Positions 8,921 to 18,140 of a DNA stretch of 64,000 nucleotides are shown here, piece after piece; the first letter of the stretch is position 1, and every line of letters starts with the position of its first letter. The notes beneath the pieces are model-generated. The model was not told where the DNA came from and ran no database searches. It was given only the letters and a program-made list of their open reading frames with translations. A program made the translations under genes and the position numbers. The DNA is from Aquipseudomonas alcaligenes_A (GTDB taxonomy: Bacteria; Pseudomonadota; Gammaproteobacteria; Pseudomonadales; Pseudomonadaceae), in the NCBI GenBank assembly GCA_048595745.1, contig CP184361.1; one strand, given 5' to 3'.

Positions 8921-9199
8921 ATGGCCGATTACCAGCCCCTGAACTGCGACCTGTACGACTACCTGGAGATCGCCTGCATGCACGGCTATCGCCTGCAGGT
9001 CGAGCTGGTCGACGGCCCCGGCTTCATGGCCAGAGCGCTGGATACCCGCACGGCGGCGAGCAAGGAGGAGTTCCTCGTGCTGCAGACCGACGAGGGCCGG
9101 CAGGAAGTGCGCCTGGATCGCCTGCTGGCCATCACCCCGCTCGACCCCGGCGCCCGTTTCGGCCGAGTGGAGCTGGCCGGCAGGGTCTGCTCGATCTGA
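8921..9199 (+). CDS. rof: Rho-binding antiterminator, Rof/YaeO family
   Basis: This 92-residue protein matches the Rof fold: it starts MADYQPLNCDLYDYLEIAC, like the E. coli YQPINCDDYDNLELAC start, and later has a conserved ELRLD-type strand (here VRLDRLLAIT). Rof binds the Rho hexamer near its RNA site and inhibits Rho-dependent termination, often under stress. The ATG at 8921 follows a GGGAGAAA sequence suited to ribosome binding. It is 61 bases after the thioesterase gene and may be cotranscribed with it. Confidence 0.8.
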   Translation: MADYQPLNCDLYDYLEIACMHGYRLQVELVDGPGFMARALDTRTAASKEEFLVLQTDEGRQEVRLDRLLAITPLDPGARFGRVELAGRVCSI

Positions 9200-9290
9200 T
9201 CGCTCGCACGGGCCGCTCACCCGGCCATTCATGCGTCGGCGCCTGCAATTTGCTAGCATTGCCACCCCCTTGCCCCTCGTCGTCGTCACT

Positions 9291-10106
9291 ATGTCGCAGT
9301 CCGCCAATGCCGTGCGTTTCGCCCTGCTCACCCGTTTTCTCAAGGGTGAAGCCAAGGTGCCACAGATGCCGGAAGCCGCCCTGCGCATTCGCCGCCTGCT
9401 GGAGGACCCGCGCACCTCGCTGGAACAGTTGGCACGGGTGATCAACAGCGATCCGCCGCTGGCGGCCTATCTGATGCAGTTCGCCGACAGCCCGCTGCTG
9501 CGCGGCGGCCGCCAGGGCATGTCCATGCGCGACCTGCTGGCGCGACTGGGCACCCGCCAGCTCAACGACCTGGTGCTGGGCTTCACCGTGCGCCACCTGT
9601 TCGCCAGCCGCGAAGCCATCCTGCAGCAGGCCTTTGCCCTGCGCTGGCGGCGTGCGCGGGAGCGCGCCGCCTACTGCGCGGCATTGGCACAGCGCTGCAG
9701 CCTGACGCTGGATGACGCCATGCTCGCCGGCCTGCTGCAGGACATCGGCAGCCTGCCGCTGCTGGACGAGCTGCAGCACTGGCCGGACTTCCCGCGCGAG
9801 ATGGCGGCACTGGACGAATTGTGCGACCAGCTCTCCGCCGACATCGGCGCGCTGGTGCTGACGCGCTGGCAACTGCCCGCTGCCGTCATCGAATGCGCGC
9901 GCCAGCGCGGCCAGTGGCAGCGCCAGCACGAAGGCGCAGCGGACCTCACCGACCTGGTCCTGGTCGCCAGCGCCCTGCAGGCCGACGCGGCCGCCCTGAT
10001 CGAACCCCTGCCGGCGCAACAGCGCCTCGGCCTGCAACAGCCGCTGGCTGAGCTGCGCGAGGCGCTGCGCCCCGAGCTGCAGCTGTGGCTGCGCCTGCTC
10101 GCCTGA
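9291..10106 (+). CDS. HDOD domain-containing protein
   Basis: The 271-residue product is an HDOD protein, a degenerate HD hydrolase fold used in bacterial signalling. Visible features are the start FALLTRFLKGEAKVPQMPEAALRIRRLLEDP, the helix LEQLARVINSDPPLAAYLMQFA, and the middle segment LDDAMLAGLLQDIGSLPLL. Catalytic HD metal ligands appear absent, as usual for HDOD. No output domain is fused. The start at 9291 is preferred, because the upstream extension to 9231 adds nothing conserved. The specific pathway is unknown. Confidence 0.78.
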   Translation: MSQSANAVRFALLTRFLKGEAKVPQMPEAALRIRRLLEDPRTSLEQLARVINSDPPLAAYLMQFADSPLLRGGRQGMSMRDLLARLGTRQLNDLVLGFTVRHLFASREAILQQAFALRWRRARERAAYCAALAQRCSLTLDDAMLAGLLQDIGSLPLLDELQHWPDFPREMAALDELCDQLSADIGALVLTRWQLPAAVIECARQRGQWQRQHEGAADLTDLVLVASALQADAAALIEPLPAQQRLGLQQPLAELREALRPELQLWLRLLA

Positions 10107-10988
10107 TCAGCCGCGATGCAGCGCCCGGTAATGACTGGGCGCCATGCCCACCACCTTCCTGAACAGCCGCGAGAAGTAGTACGGGTCGTCGTAGCCCAGC
10201 TGCTCGGCGATCTGCCGCACCTCCAGGCTGCCCTGGTCGAGCAGGCGGCAGGCCTGGGCCATCTTCAGCTGGATGAAGTCCTGGATCGGCGCATGGCCGG
10301 TCAGGGCACGGTAGGTCTTGGCAAAGTGGAAACGCGACAGCTTGAACTGCGCGGCCAGCTCGTCGAGGTTGAGGCTGCCGTGCAGGTGGCTGCGCATCAC
10401 CGCCTGCACCGCGTCCACGTCCAGTACCCGTCCGGATTTCAGCGTGGTGCGGATCGGCAGCACGGCCAGCGAGCTGAGCAGCGCCTGCAGCTGGTGGGCG
10501 GCGTGGATGAAGTGCGCCGGGTTGAGGCCACGGCGGTGCAGGCCGAGCAGCGCCTCGAAGTCGGTCAGCAGGCGTGGCTGCACACCGATACGACGTACGC
10601 CGGGCTTGCCCAGCAGACGCAGGAAGTCGTCGCACAGGGCGCCGTCGAAATGCACCCAGTGGATGGTCCAGGGCCGCTGCGGGTCGGCGCCGTAGGTGTG
10701 CGCCAGGCCCTTGGGCAACAGCAGCAGGTCACCGCCACCCACCTCCAATCGTCCATCCCCGCAGTCCAGCCAGCCACGCCCGGCGCGGCAGTAGATGAGC
10801 AGGTGGTCATCCGGTAGAGGCCGCTGCATACGGTGCCCGGCGGCCTCCGGGTAGAAGCCCAGAGCCAGCGGATAGCAGCCTGCAGAGAGCGGGTGACGGG
10901 CCAGTACACGCCTCAGCCGAGGCGGCACGATAAAGCGCAGGCCGTTGGCCGGCAGTGGCCAGTTGGAGGTTTCCACCGAGGCGTTCAT
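10107..10988 (-). CDS. AraC-family regulator of the adjacent valine/isobutyrate operon (MmsR-like)
   Basis: This 293-residue regulator has an N-terminal cupin-like effector domain (RPWTIHWVHFDG is typical) and a C-terminal pair of helix-turn-helix motifs: LDELAAQFKLSRFHFAKTYRALTGHAP and VRQIAEQLGYDDPYYFSRLFRKVVGMAPSHYR. It is divergent from the mmsA-like gene with a 119-base gap that holds two direct repeats, the usual binding geometry of AraC activators. In P. aeruginosa an AraC gene holds the same place before the PA0747-PA0743 cluster, and MmsR activates mmsAB there in another locus. I infer activation by a valine or isobutyrate intermediate. Confidence 0.85.
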   Translation of the reverse strand: MNASVETSNWPLPANGLRFIVPPRLRRVLARHPLSAGCYPLALGFYPEAAGHRMQRPLPDDHLLIYCRAGRGWLDCGDGRLEVGGGDLLLLPKGLAHTYGADPQRPWTIHWVHFDGALCDDFLRLLGKPGVRRIGVQPRLLTDFEALLGLHRRGLNPAHFIHAAHQLQALLSSLAVLPIRTTLKSGRVLDVDAVQAVMRSHLHGSLNLDELAAQFKLSRFHFAKTYRALTGHAPIQDFIQLKMAQACRLLDQGSLEVRQIAEQLGYDDPYYFSRLFRKVVGMAPSHYRALHRG

Positions 10989-11013
10989 GGCGCCCTCATT
11001 GTTGTTCGAATGC

Positions 11014-11075
11014 CAAGATCGTCCATCCCCCGAGCAAGATCGTCAATCCACAGGGGGATCGGCTGCGGCTATAAC
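11014..11075 (+). promoter_or_regulatory. Direct-repeat operator and promoter of the mmsA operon
   Basis: CAAGATCGTCCATCC (11014-11028) is repeated as CAAGATCGTCAATCC (11035-11049), 14 of 15 bases identical and exactly 21 bases apart, two turns of the helix. A TATAAC -10 candidate lies at 11070-11075; the -35 position 17 bases before it is poor (TCCACA at 11047) and overlaps the second repeat. This is the layout expected for a class II AraC-activated promoter. Confidence 0.7.
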
Positions 11076-11107
11076 AGGGGCACATAAGAACAATCAGGAG
11101 GCCCTCG

Positions 11108-12601
<1,494 letters not shown>

Positions 12602-12707
12602 AGGTTGATCCGCGGCACCACGGTGCCACTACGACGAAAAGACAATGCCTCCGCGTTCGCCAGGTCTGCACAGTCGGCCCTGGCATAACAACAACAGGGA
12701 GCATTGC

Positions 12708-13955
12708 ATGAAACGACTGACTGCCTGTCTGGCCCTCTGGGCCGGACTCACCGCCGCCGCGCAGGCGGCCGAGCCGATCACCCTCGGCCTCAGCTACCCG
12801 CGCACCGGCAGCTACAAGGAAGAAGGACTGGCACAGATGCGTGGAGCCCTGCTGGCCATCGACGAGCTGAACGCCAAGGGCGGCGTGCTCGGCCGCCCGC
12901 TGCGCCTGTCCAGCCTGGACGACGCCTCGCGCCCGGAGAAGGCCGCACGCAACGTCGACAAGATGGCCGGCGAAGGTGCCGCCATGCTCTTCGGTGGTGC
13001 CTCCAGCGCCGCCGCGATCGCCGCCGGCAAGCGCGCCAGGGAACACGGCCTGCTGTACTTCGGCACCCTCACCTATTCCAACGACACCACCGGCAAGGAC
13101 GGCCACCGCTACCTGTTCCGCGAGTGCAACAGTGCCTGGATGAGCGCCCGCGTGCTCGGCCAGTACCTGGCCAAGCAGCTGCCGGACAAGCGCTATTTCT
13201 ACGTCACCGCCGACTACACCTGGGGTAACACCACCGAGAGCTCGCTGCGCGAGACCACCGGAACCCAGGACGGCGCGCGCAACCCCGGCCTCAAGGTCCC
13301 CTTCCCCGGCGCGCGCATGGCCGACTACCAGAACGCCCTGACCCAGGCCGCGCAGAGCGACGCCGAGGTGCTGGTACTGGTGCTGTTCGGCGAGGACCTG
13401 GTGCGCGCCATGCGCGTGGCCGAGAAACTCGGCCTGACCCGCAAGGTGCAGATCGTCGCGCCCAACCTGACCCAGGGCATCGTCGAGCAGGCCGGCCCCG
13501 GCCTGATGGAAGGCGTGGTGGGCACCGAGCCCTGGACCTGGCGCGTGCCGGAGCTGGAGGGCAGCCAGGCCGGCCAGGCCTTCGTGCGCAACTTCACCGA
13601 GCGCTATGAGGTCTACCCCTCCAGCGCCGCCGCCTCGGCCTACAGCATCGTCCAGCAGTGGGCGGAGGCCGCCGCCCGCGCCAAGAGCCTGGACAGCGAG
13701 GCACTGATCAAGGCCCTGGAAGGCCACCGCTACAGCCTGCTCAAGGGCCCGCAGGAGTGGCGCACCTTCGACCACCAGAATGTGCAGACGGTGTACGCGG
13801 TACGGGTCAAGAGCCGCGCCGAGGTGATGGCCTCGCCACGGCATCAGGATTACTTCGAGATCGTCCACCGCCTGGACGGCGACAAGGCCGCGCCCAGCCT
13901 GGCCGAATGGCGGGCCGAGCGGCGCGCCGCCGGCCAGCCCACGACATTGCAGTGA
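12708..13955 (+). CDS. Branched-chain amino-acid/amide ABC transporter binding protein (orphan)
   Basis: The 415-residue product begins with a signal peptide (MKRLTACLALWAGLTAAAQAA) and continues as a type I periplasmic binding protein (Peripla_BP_6, LivK-like): ITLGLSYPRTGSYKEEG near the mature N terminus and GRPLRLSSLDDASRPEKAARNVDKM in the first lobe. Such proteins deliver branched-chain amino acids, amides or short carboxylates to a Liv-type permease, but no permease or ATPase genes are present here. It lies between mmsA and the acyl-CoA dehydrogenase in the catabolic operon, so a branched substrate is likely. A GGGAG ribosome binding site precedes the ATG at 12708. Confidence 0.82.
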   Translation: MKRLTACLALWAGLTAAAQAAEPITLGLSYPRTGSYKEEGLAQMRGALLAIDELNAKGGVLGRPLRLSSLDDASRPEKAARNVDKMAGEGAAMLFGGASSAAAIAAGKRAREHGLLYFGTLTYSNDTTGKDGHRYLFRECNSAWMSARVLGQYLAKQLPDKRYFYVTADYTWGNTTESSLRETTGTQDGARNPGLKVPFPGARMADYQNALTQAAQSDAEVLVLVLFGEDLVRAMRVAEKLGLTRKVQIVAPNLTQGIVEQAGPGLMEGVVGTEPWTWRVPELEGSQAGQAFVRNFTERYEVYPSSAAASAYSIVQQWAEAAARAKSLDSEALIKALEGHRYSLLKGPQEWRTFDHQNVQTVYAVRVKSRAEVMASPRHQDYFEIVHRLDGDKAAPSLAEWRAERRAAGQPTTLQ

Positions 13956-13961
13956 GAGCCT

Positions 13962-15125
13962 ATGGACTTTGAGCTGAACGAAGAACAACGCCTGCTGGTC
14001 GACAGCGCCCGCGCCTTCGCCACGCGGGAGCTGGCGCCGCATGCCGCCGACTGGGACCGCGAGCAGCACTTCCCGCTGGAGGTGATCCGCCGCGCCGCCG
14101 AGCAGGGCTACCTGGCCCTGTACATCGGCGAGGACGACGGCGGCCTGGGCCTGTCGCGCCTGACCAGTTCGCTGATCTTCGAACAGCTCGCCGCCGGCTG
14201 CGTGGCCACCACGGCCTACCTGACCATCCACAATATGGCCACCTGGATGCTGGCCAGTTTCGCTGATGAAGCCCTGAAAGCGCAGTACCTGCCAGGGCTG
14301 ACCAGCGGCGAGCTGCTGGCTTCCTACTGCCTGACCGAGCCGGACGCCGGCTCCGACGCCGCCCACCTGCGTACCCGTGCCCGCCGCGAGGGCGACGAGT
14401 ACCTGCTGGACGGCAGCAAGTGCTTTATCTCCGGTGCGGGCAGCACGGATGTCTTGATCGTCATGGCCCGCACCGGCGAGGACGGCGCCAGGGGCATCTC
14501 CTGCTTCCTGGTGCCGGCGGGTGCCGAGGGCGTGAAGTACGGACGCAACGAGGACAAGATGGGCTGGAAGGCGCAACCAACCCGCACCATCAGCTTCGAG
14601 GGCGTGCGCATCCCCGCCGGCAACCGCATCGGCCCCGAGGGCCAGGGCTTCGTCTACGCCATGAAGGGCCTGGACGGCGGCCGCCTGAACATCGCCAGCT
14701 GCTCGCTCGGCGCGGCCCAGGCAGCGCTGGAGCAGAGCCTGCGCTACGTTGAGGAGCGCAAGCAGTTCGGCAAACCACTGGCCGAGTTCCAGGCCCTGCA
14801 GTTCAAGCTGGCCGACATGCTCACCGACCTGACCGCCAGCCGGCAGATGGTGCGCCTGGCCGCGCACAAGCTGGACAACCGCCACGCCGAGGCCGCGCTG
14901 TACTGCGCCATGGCCAAGCGCTTCGCTACCGACCACTGCTTCGCCCTGTGCAACGAAGCGCTGCAACTGCATGGCGGCTACGGTTACCTGAACGACTACC
15001 CACTGGAGCGCTGGGTGCGCGATAGCCGCGTTCACCAGATTCTGGAAGGCACCAACGAGATCATGCGGGTGATCATCGCCCGCCGCCTGCTGGACCAGGG
15101 CGGCATGCTCGATCGCCTGCTGTAG
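13962..15125 (+). CDS. Acyl-CoA dehydrogenase, probably isobutyryl-CoA
   Basis: This 387-residue flavoenzyme has all acyl-CoA dehydrogenase signatures: CLTEPDAGSDAAHL, RTISFEGVRIPAGNRIG, and the C-terminal LHGGYGYLNDYPLERWVRDSR followed by QILEGTNEI, where the conserved glutamate serves as catalytic base in short-chain enzymes. It introduces the alpha,beta double bond using FAD and passes electrons to ETF. Its place beside hydratase, hydroxyisobutyryl-CoA hydrolase, mmsA and mmsB points to isobutyryl-CoA as substrate, giving methacrylyl-CoA. The gene starts 6 bases after the binding-protein stop. Confidence 0.9.
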   Translation: MDFELNEEQRLLVDSARAFATRELAPHAADWDREQHFPLEVIRRAAEQGYLALYIGEDDGGLGLSRLTSSLIFEQLAAGCVATTAYLTIHNMATWMLASFADEALKAQYLPGLTSGELLASYCLTEPDAGSDAAHLRTRARREGDEYLLDGSKCFISGAGSTDVLIVMARTGEDGARGISCFLVPAGAEGVKYGRNEDKMGWKAQPTRTISFEGVRIPAGNRIGPEGQGFVYAMKGLDGGRLNIASCSLGAAQAALEQSLRYVEERKQFGKPLAEFQALQFKLADMLTDLTASRQMVRLAAHKLDNRHAEAALYCAMAKRFATDHCFALCNEALQLHGGYGYLNDYPLERWVRDSRVHQILEGTNEIMRVIIARRLLDQGGMLDRLL

Positions 15126-15138
15126 TTTTGGCTTTTAG

Positions 15139-15228
15139 TCCCCTCTCCCCTCGGGGAGAGGGTCAGGGAGAGGGGGCCGATCAACCTCCCTCTCCCCCTG
15201 CCCCTCTCCCATGAATGGGAGAGGGGAG
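15139..15228. repeat. Palindromic intergenic repeat, copy 1
   Basis: Two hairpins built on CCCCTCTCCC / GGGAGAGGG (15140-15162 and 15201-15226) are joined by a short central segment. Related elements occur at 38046, 41201 and 43691. It fills the gap between the acyl-CoA dehydrogenase and the enoyl-CoA hydratase genes. Confidence 0.85.
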
Positions 15229-15247
15229 TAATCCGACGAGGACCGTT

Positions 15248-16066
15248 ATGAGCACCGCCATCGAACCCTACAACCCCGGCATGTTCGACCTGACCCACAA
15301 GCTGACCGTGGAGAAGCACGGCCATACCGCGCTGATCACCATCAACCATCCGCCGGCCAACACCTGGGACCGAGACTCGCTGATCGGCCTCAAGCAGGTG
15401 GTCGAGCACCTCAACCGCGACGACGACGTCTACGCCCTGGTGGTGACCGGCCAGGGTAGCAAGTTCTTCAGCGCCGGCGCCGACCTCAACCTGTTCGCCG
15501 ACGGCGACAAGGCCCGCGCCCGCGAGATGGCGCGGCGCTTCGGCGAGGCCTTCGAGACCCTGCGCGACTTCCGCGGCGTGTCCATCGCCGCGATCAACGG
15601 CTACGCCATGGGCGGTGGCCTGGAATGCGCCCTGGCCTGCGACATCCGCATCGCCGAACGGCAGGCACAGATGGCCCTGCCGGAAGCCACGGTCGGCCTG
15701 CTGCCCTGCGCCGGCGGCACCCAGGCGCTGCCGTGGCTGGTCGGCGAAGGCTGGGCCAAGCGCATGATCCTCTGCGGCGAACGCATCGACGCCGAGACCG
15801 CCCTGCGCATCGGCCTGGTCGAACAGGTGGTGGACAGTGGCGAAGCGCGCGGCACCGCCCTGCTGCTGGCGGCCAAGGTGGCACGGCAGAGCCCGGTGGC
15901 GGTGCGCACCATCAAGCCGCTGATCCAGGGCGCCCGCGAACGTGGACCGAACACCTGGCTGTCCGAGGAGCGCGAGCGCTTCGTCGACCTGTTCGACGCC
16001 GACGATACCCGCGAGGGCGTCAACGCCTTCCTCGAAAAACGCGACGCCCAGTGGCGCAACAAGTGA
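15248..16066 (+). CDS. Enoyl-CoA hydratase
   Basis: The 272-residue crotonase-family protein adds water to an enoyl-CoA; in this operon the likely substrate is methacrylyl-CoA, giving 3-hydroxyisobutyryl-CoA. The oxyanion-hole segments GSKFFSAGADLNLFADGD and AINGYAMGGGLECALACDIRIAE are present, and the downstream PEATVGLLPCAGGTQ carries the conserved acidic residue. I chose the ATG at 15248 because the frame upstream runs into the palindromic repeat. It has an AGGA-like ribosome binding site. Confidence 0.9.
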   Translation: MSTAIEPYNPGMFDLTHKLTVEKHGHTALITINHPPANTWDRDSLIGLKQVVEHLNRDDDVYALVVTGQGSKFFSAGADLNLFADGDKARAREMARRFGEAFETLRDFRGVSIAAINGYAMGGGLECALACDIRIAERQAQMALPEATVGLLPCAGGTQALPWLVGEGWAKRMILCGERIDAETALRIGLVEQVVDSGEARGTALLLAAKVARQSPVAVRTIKPLIQGARERGPNTWLSEERERFVDLFDADDTREGVNAFLEKRDAQWRNK

Positions 16067-16068
16067 TC

Positions 16069-16149
16069 CGCAGGGTGGAAAACGACCGCAGGTCTTTTCC
16101 ACCAACCTTCCCTTCGCTGGATAACGCTACGCGCTTATCCACCCTACGA
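16069..16149. repeat. Second type of intergenic palindromic repeat
   Basis: The outer arms CAGGGTGGA and TCCACCCTA enclose GGTGGAAAA / TTTTCCACC and a GATAACGC / GCGCTTATC pair. Elements with this GGGTGGATAA...TTATCCACCC pattern are common between genes of pseudomonads. It fills the gap between the two crotonase genes and ends at the start codon of the next one. Confidence 0.7.
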
Positions 16150-17264
16150 TGGCCCGCCTGATGAACATGCATTTCGAAGAACGTCCCGCCCAGCACGGCT
16201 ATCGCATCGGCATCGCCAGCCTGGATGCGGAGAAGAGCCTCAACGCCCTGACCTTGCCGATGATCGAGGCCCTGGATGCCAAGCTGAAGCAGTGGACCGA
16301 GGACGAGCGTATCGCCTGCGTGCTGCTGCGCGGCAACGGGCCCAAGGCCTTCTGCGCCGGTGGCGACGTGGTGCAGCTGGCGCAGCAGTGCCGCGAACAT
16401 CCCGGCGAGGTGCCGCCGCTGGCGCGACGCTTCTTCGCCGACGAATACCGCCTCGATCACCGCATCCACACCTACCCGAAACCGCTGATCTGCTGGGCCC
16501 ATGGCCATGTGCTGGGCGGCGGTATGGGCCTGATGCAGGGCGCGGCGACCCGCATCGTCACCCCGAGCAGCCGCCTGGGCATGCCGGAGATCAATATCGG
16601 CCTGTTTCCGGATGTCGGCGGCAGCTGGTTCCTCGCCCGTCTGCCAGGCAGGCTCGGCCTGTTTCTCGGCCTCACCGCCGCCGGCATCAACGCCCGCGAC
16701 GCTCTGGACCTGAATCTCGCCGACCGCTTTCTGCGTGACGAGCAGCAGGACGCGCTGCTCGACGGTCTGGTGCAGATGAACTGGCAACAGCAGGCACCGG
16801 AGCAGCTCAACAGCCTGCTGCGCGCCCTGGAGCACGAGGCCCGCGCCGAGTTGCCCCAAGCCCAGTGGCTGCCGCGCCGCGAGCGCATCGACGCGCTGCT
16901 CGACGTGGCCGACCTGCCCGCCGCCTGGCAGGCACTCAGCGCCCTGCAGGGCGACGACGACCCGCTGCTGGCACGCGCCGCCAAGACCCTGGCCGCCGGC
17001 TGCCCGCTGACCGCACACCTGGTCTGGGAGCAGATCCGCCGCGCCCGCCACCTGTCGCTGGCCGAGGTGTTCCGCATGGAATACGCCATGAGCCTGAACT
17101 GCTGCCGCCACCCGGAATTCCCCGAGGGTGTGCGCGCACGCCTGATCGACAAGGACCAGGCGCCGAAGTGGCACTGGCCCGACCCGGCGACCATTCCGGC
17201 GGCGGTGATCGCCGCCCACTTCGAGCCGGTGTGGGACGGCGTCCACCCACTGGCGGACCTGTAG
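16149..17264 (+). CDS. 3-hydroxyisobutyryl-CoA hydrolase / enoyl-CoA hydratase-isomerase
   Basis: This 371-residue protein is a long crotonase-family member of the HIBCH type, which hydrolyses 3-hydroxyisobutyryl-CoA to free 3-hydroxyisobutyrate, the substrate of MmsB. Landmarks are GNGPKAFCAGGDVVQLAQQ, WAHGHVLGGGMGLMQGA and GMPEINIGLFPDVGGSWFLARLPG, followed by the extra C-terminal third that distinguishes this group from ordinary hydratases. Three ATG codons are close together (16149, 16161, 16167); the intergenic repeat runs up to the first one, so the true start may be a later one. Confidence 0.86.
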   Translation: MARLMNMHFEERPAQHGYRIGIASLDAEKSLNALTLPMIEALDAKLKQWTEDERIACVLLRGNGPKAFCAGGDVVQLAQQCREHPGEVPPLARRFFADEYRLDHRIHTYPKPLICWAHGHVLGGGMGLMQGAATRIVTPSSRLGMPEINIGLFPDVGGSWFLARLPGRLGLFLGLTAAGINARDALDLNLADRFLRDEQQDALLDGLVQMNWQQQAPEQLNSLLRALEHEARAELPQAQWLPRRERIDALLDVADLPAAWQALSALQGDDDPLLARAAKTLAAGCPLTAHLVWEQIRRARHLSLAEVFRMEYAMSLNCCRHPEFPEGVRARLIDKDQAPKWHWPDPATIPAAVIAAHFEPVWDGVHPLADL

Positions 17265-17278
17265 CCAAGGAGCACGCC

Positions 17279-18115
17279 ATGTCCAGCCAGTTGCACCAAG
17301 CCCAGGCCTTCCAGGCGCTGCACCGGCGCCCCGGGTGCTTCGTCCTCCCCAACCCCTGGGATGCCGGCTCGGCCAAGGCCCTTGCGGCACTTGGCTTCGA
17401 GGCGCTGGCCACCACCAGCGCCGGCCTGGCCTTCAGCCTAGGCCGGCAGGATGGCGCCGGCCTGATCAGCCGCGAGGACGCCCTGGACAACGCCCGGGCG
17501 ATCATCGCCGCCACGGGCCTGCCGGTAGCCGCCGACCTGGAGAACGGCTTTGGCGACAGCCCGCAAGAATGCGCCCAGACCATCCACCTGGCGGCCCAGG
17601 CCGGCCTGGTCGGCGGCTCCATCGAGGATGCCAGCGGCCAGGCGGATACGCCAATCTACCCGTACGAGCTCGCGGTAGAACGCATCCAGGCTTCGGTCGA
17701 GGCGGCCCGCGCCCTGCCCTTCCCCTTCACCCTCTGCGCCCGCGCGGAGAACTTCCTGCACGGCCGCGCCGACCTGGCCGACACCATTAGCCGCCTGCAG
17801 GCCTATGCCGAAGCCGGTGCCGACGTGCTCTATGCCCCCGGCCTGCGCAGCCGCGAGGACATCGCCGCAGTGGTGCGCGCCGTGGCGCCCAAACCCGTCA
17901 ACGTGGTGATGGGGCTGGGTTCGGCCAGCTTCACCGTCAGTGAGCTGGCCGAACTGGGCGTCAAGCGCATCAGCCTCGGTTCGTCCCTGGCCCGCGCCGC
18001 CTTTGGCGCCTTCCTGCGCGCCGCCGAGGAAGTGCGCACGCAGGGCAGCTTCACCTTCGCCGAGCAGGCCGAACCCTTCGCCCGGATCAACGCCCTGTTC
18101 CAGCAACAGCCCTGA
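17279..18115 (+). CDS. Isocitrate lyase / PEP phosphonomutase family protein
   Basis: The 278-residue TIM-barrel protein belongs to the PEP-mutase/isocitrate-lyase superfamily (PEP_mutase). It shows FVLPNPWDAGSAKALAALGFEALATTSAG at the N terminus, PVAADLENGFGDS and the substrate-site GGSIEDASGQ. Such enzymes cleave or rearrange bonds next to a 2-oxo or carboxylate group, e.g. 2-methylisocitrate lyases. The cysteine of isocitrate lyases (KKCGH motif) is not seen, so function is open. It lies between the CoA hydrolase and mmsB with short spacers, clearly in the same operon, which is unexpected for plain valine breakdown. An AAGGAG site precedes the ATG. Confidence 0.82.
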   Translation: MSSQLHQAQAFQALHRRPGCFVLPNPWDAGSAKALAALGFEALATTSAGLAFSLGRQDGAGLISREDALDNARAIIAATGLPVAADLENGFGDSPQECAQTIHLAAQAGLVGGSIEDASGQADTPIYPYELAVERIQASVEAARALPFPFTLCARAENFLHGRADLADTISRLQAYAEAGADVLYAPGLRSREDIAAVVRAVAPKPVNVVMGLGSASFTVSELAELGVKRISLGSSLARAAFGAFLRAAEEVRTQGSFTFAEQAEPFARINALFQQQP

Positions 18116-18140
18116 GCCACCCACGAGGAGAACAATAACA

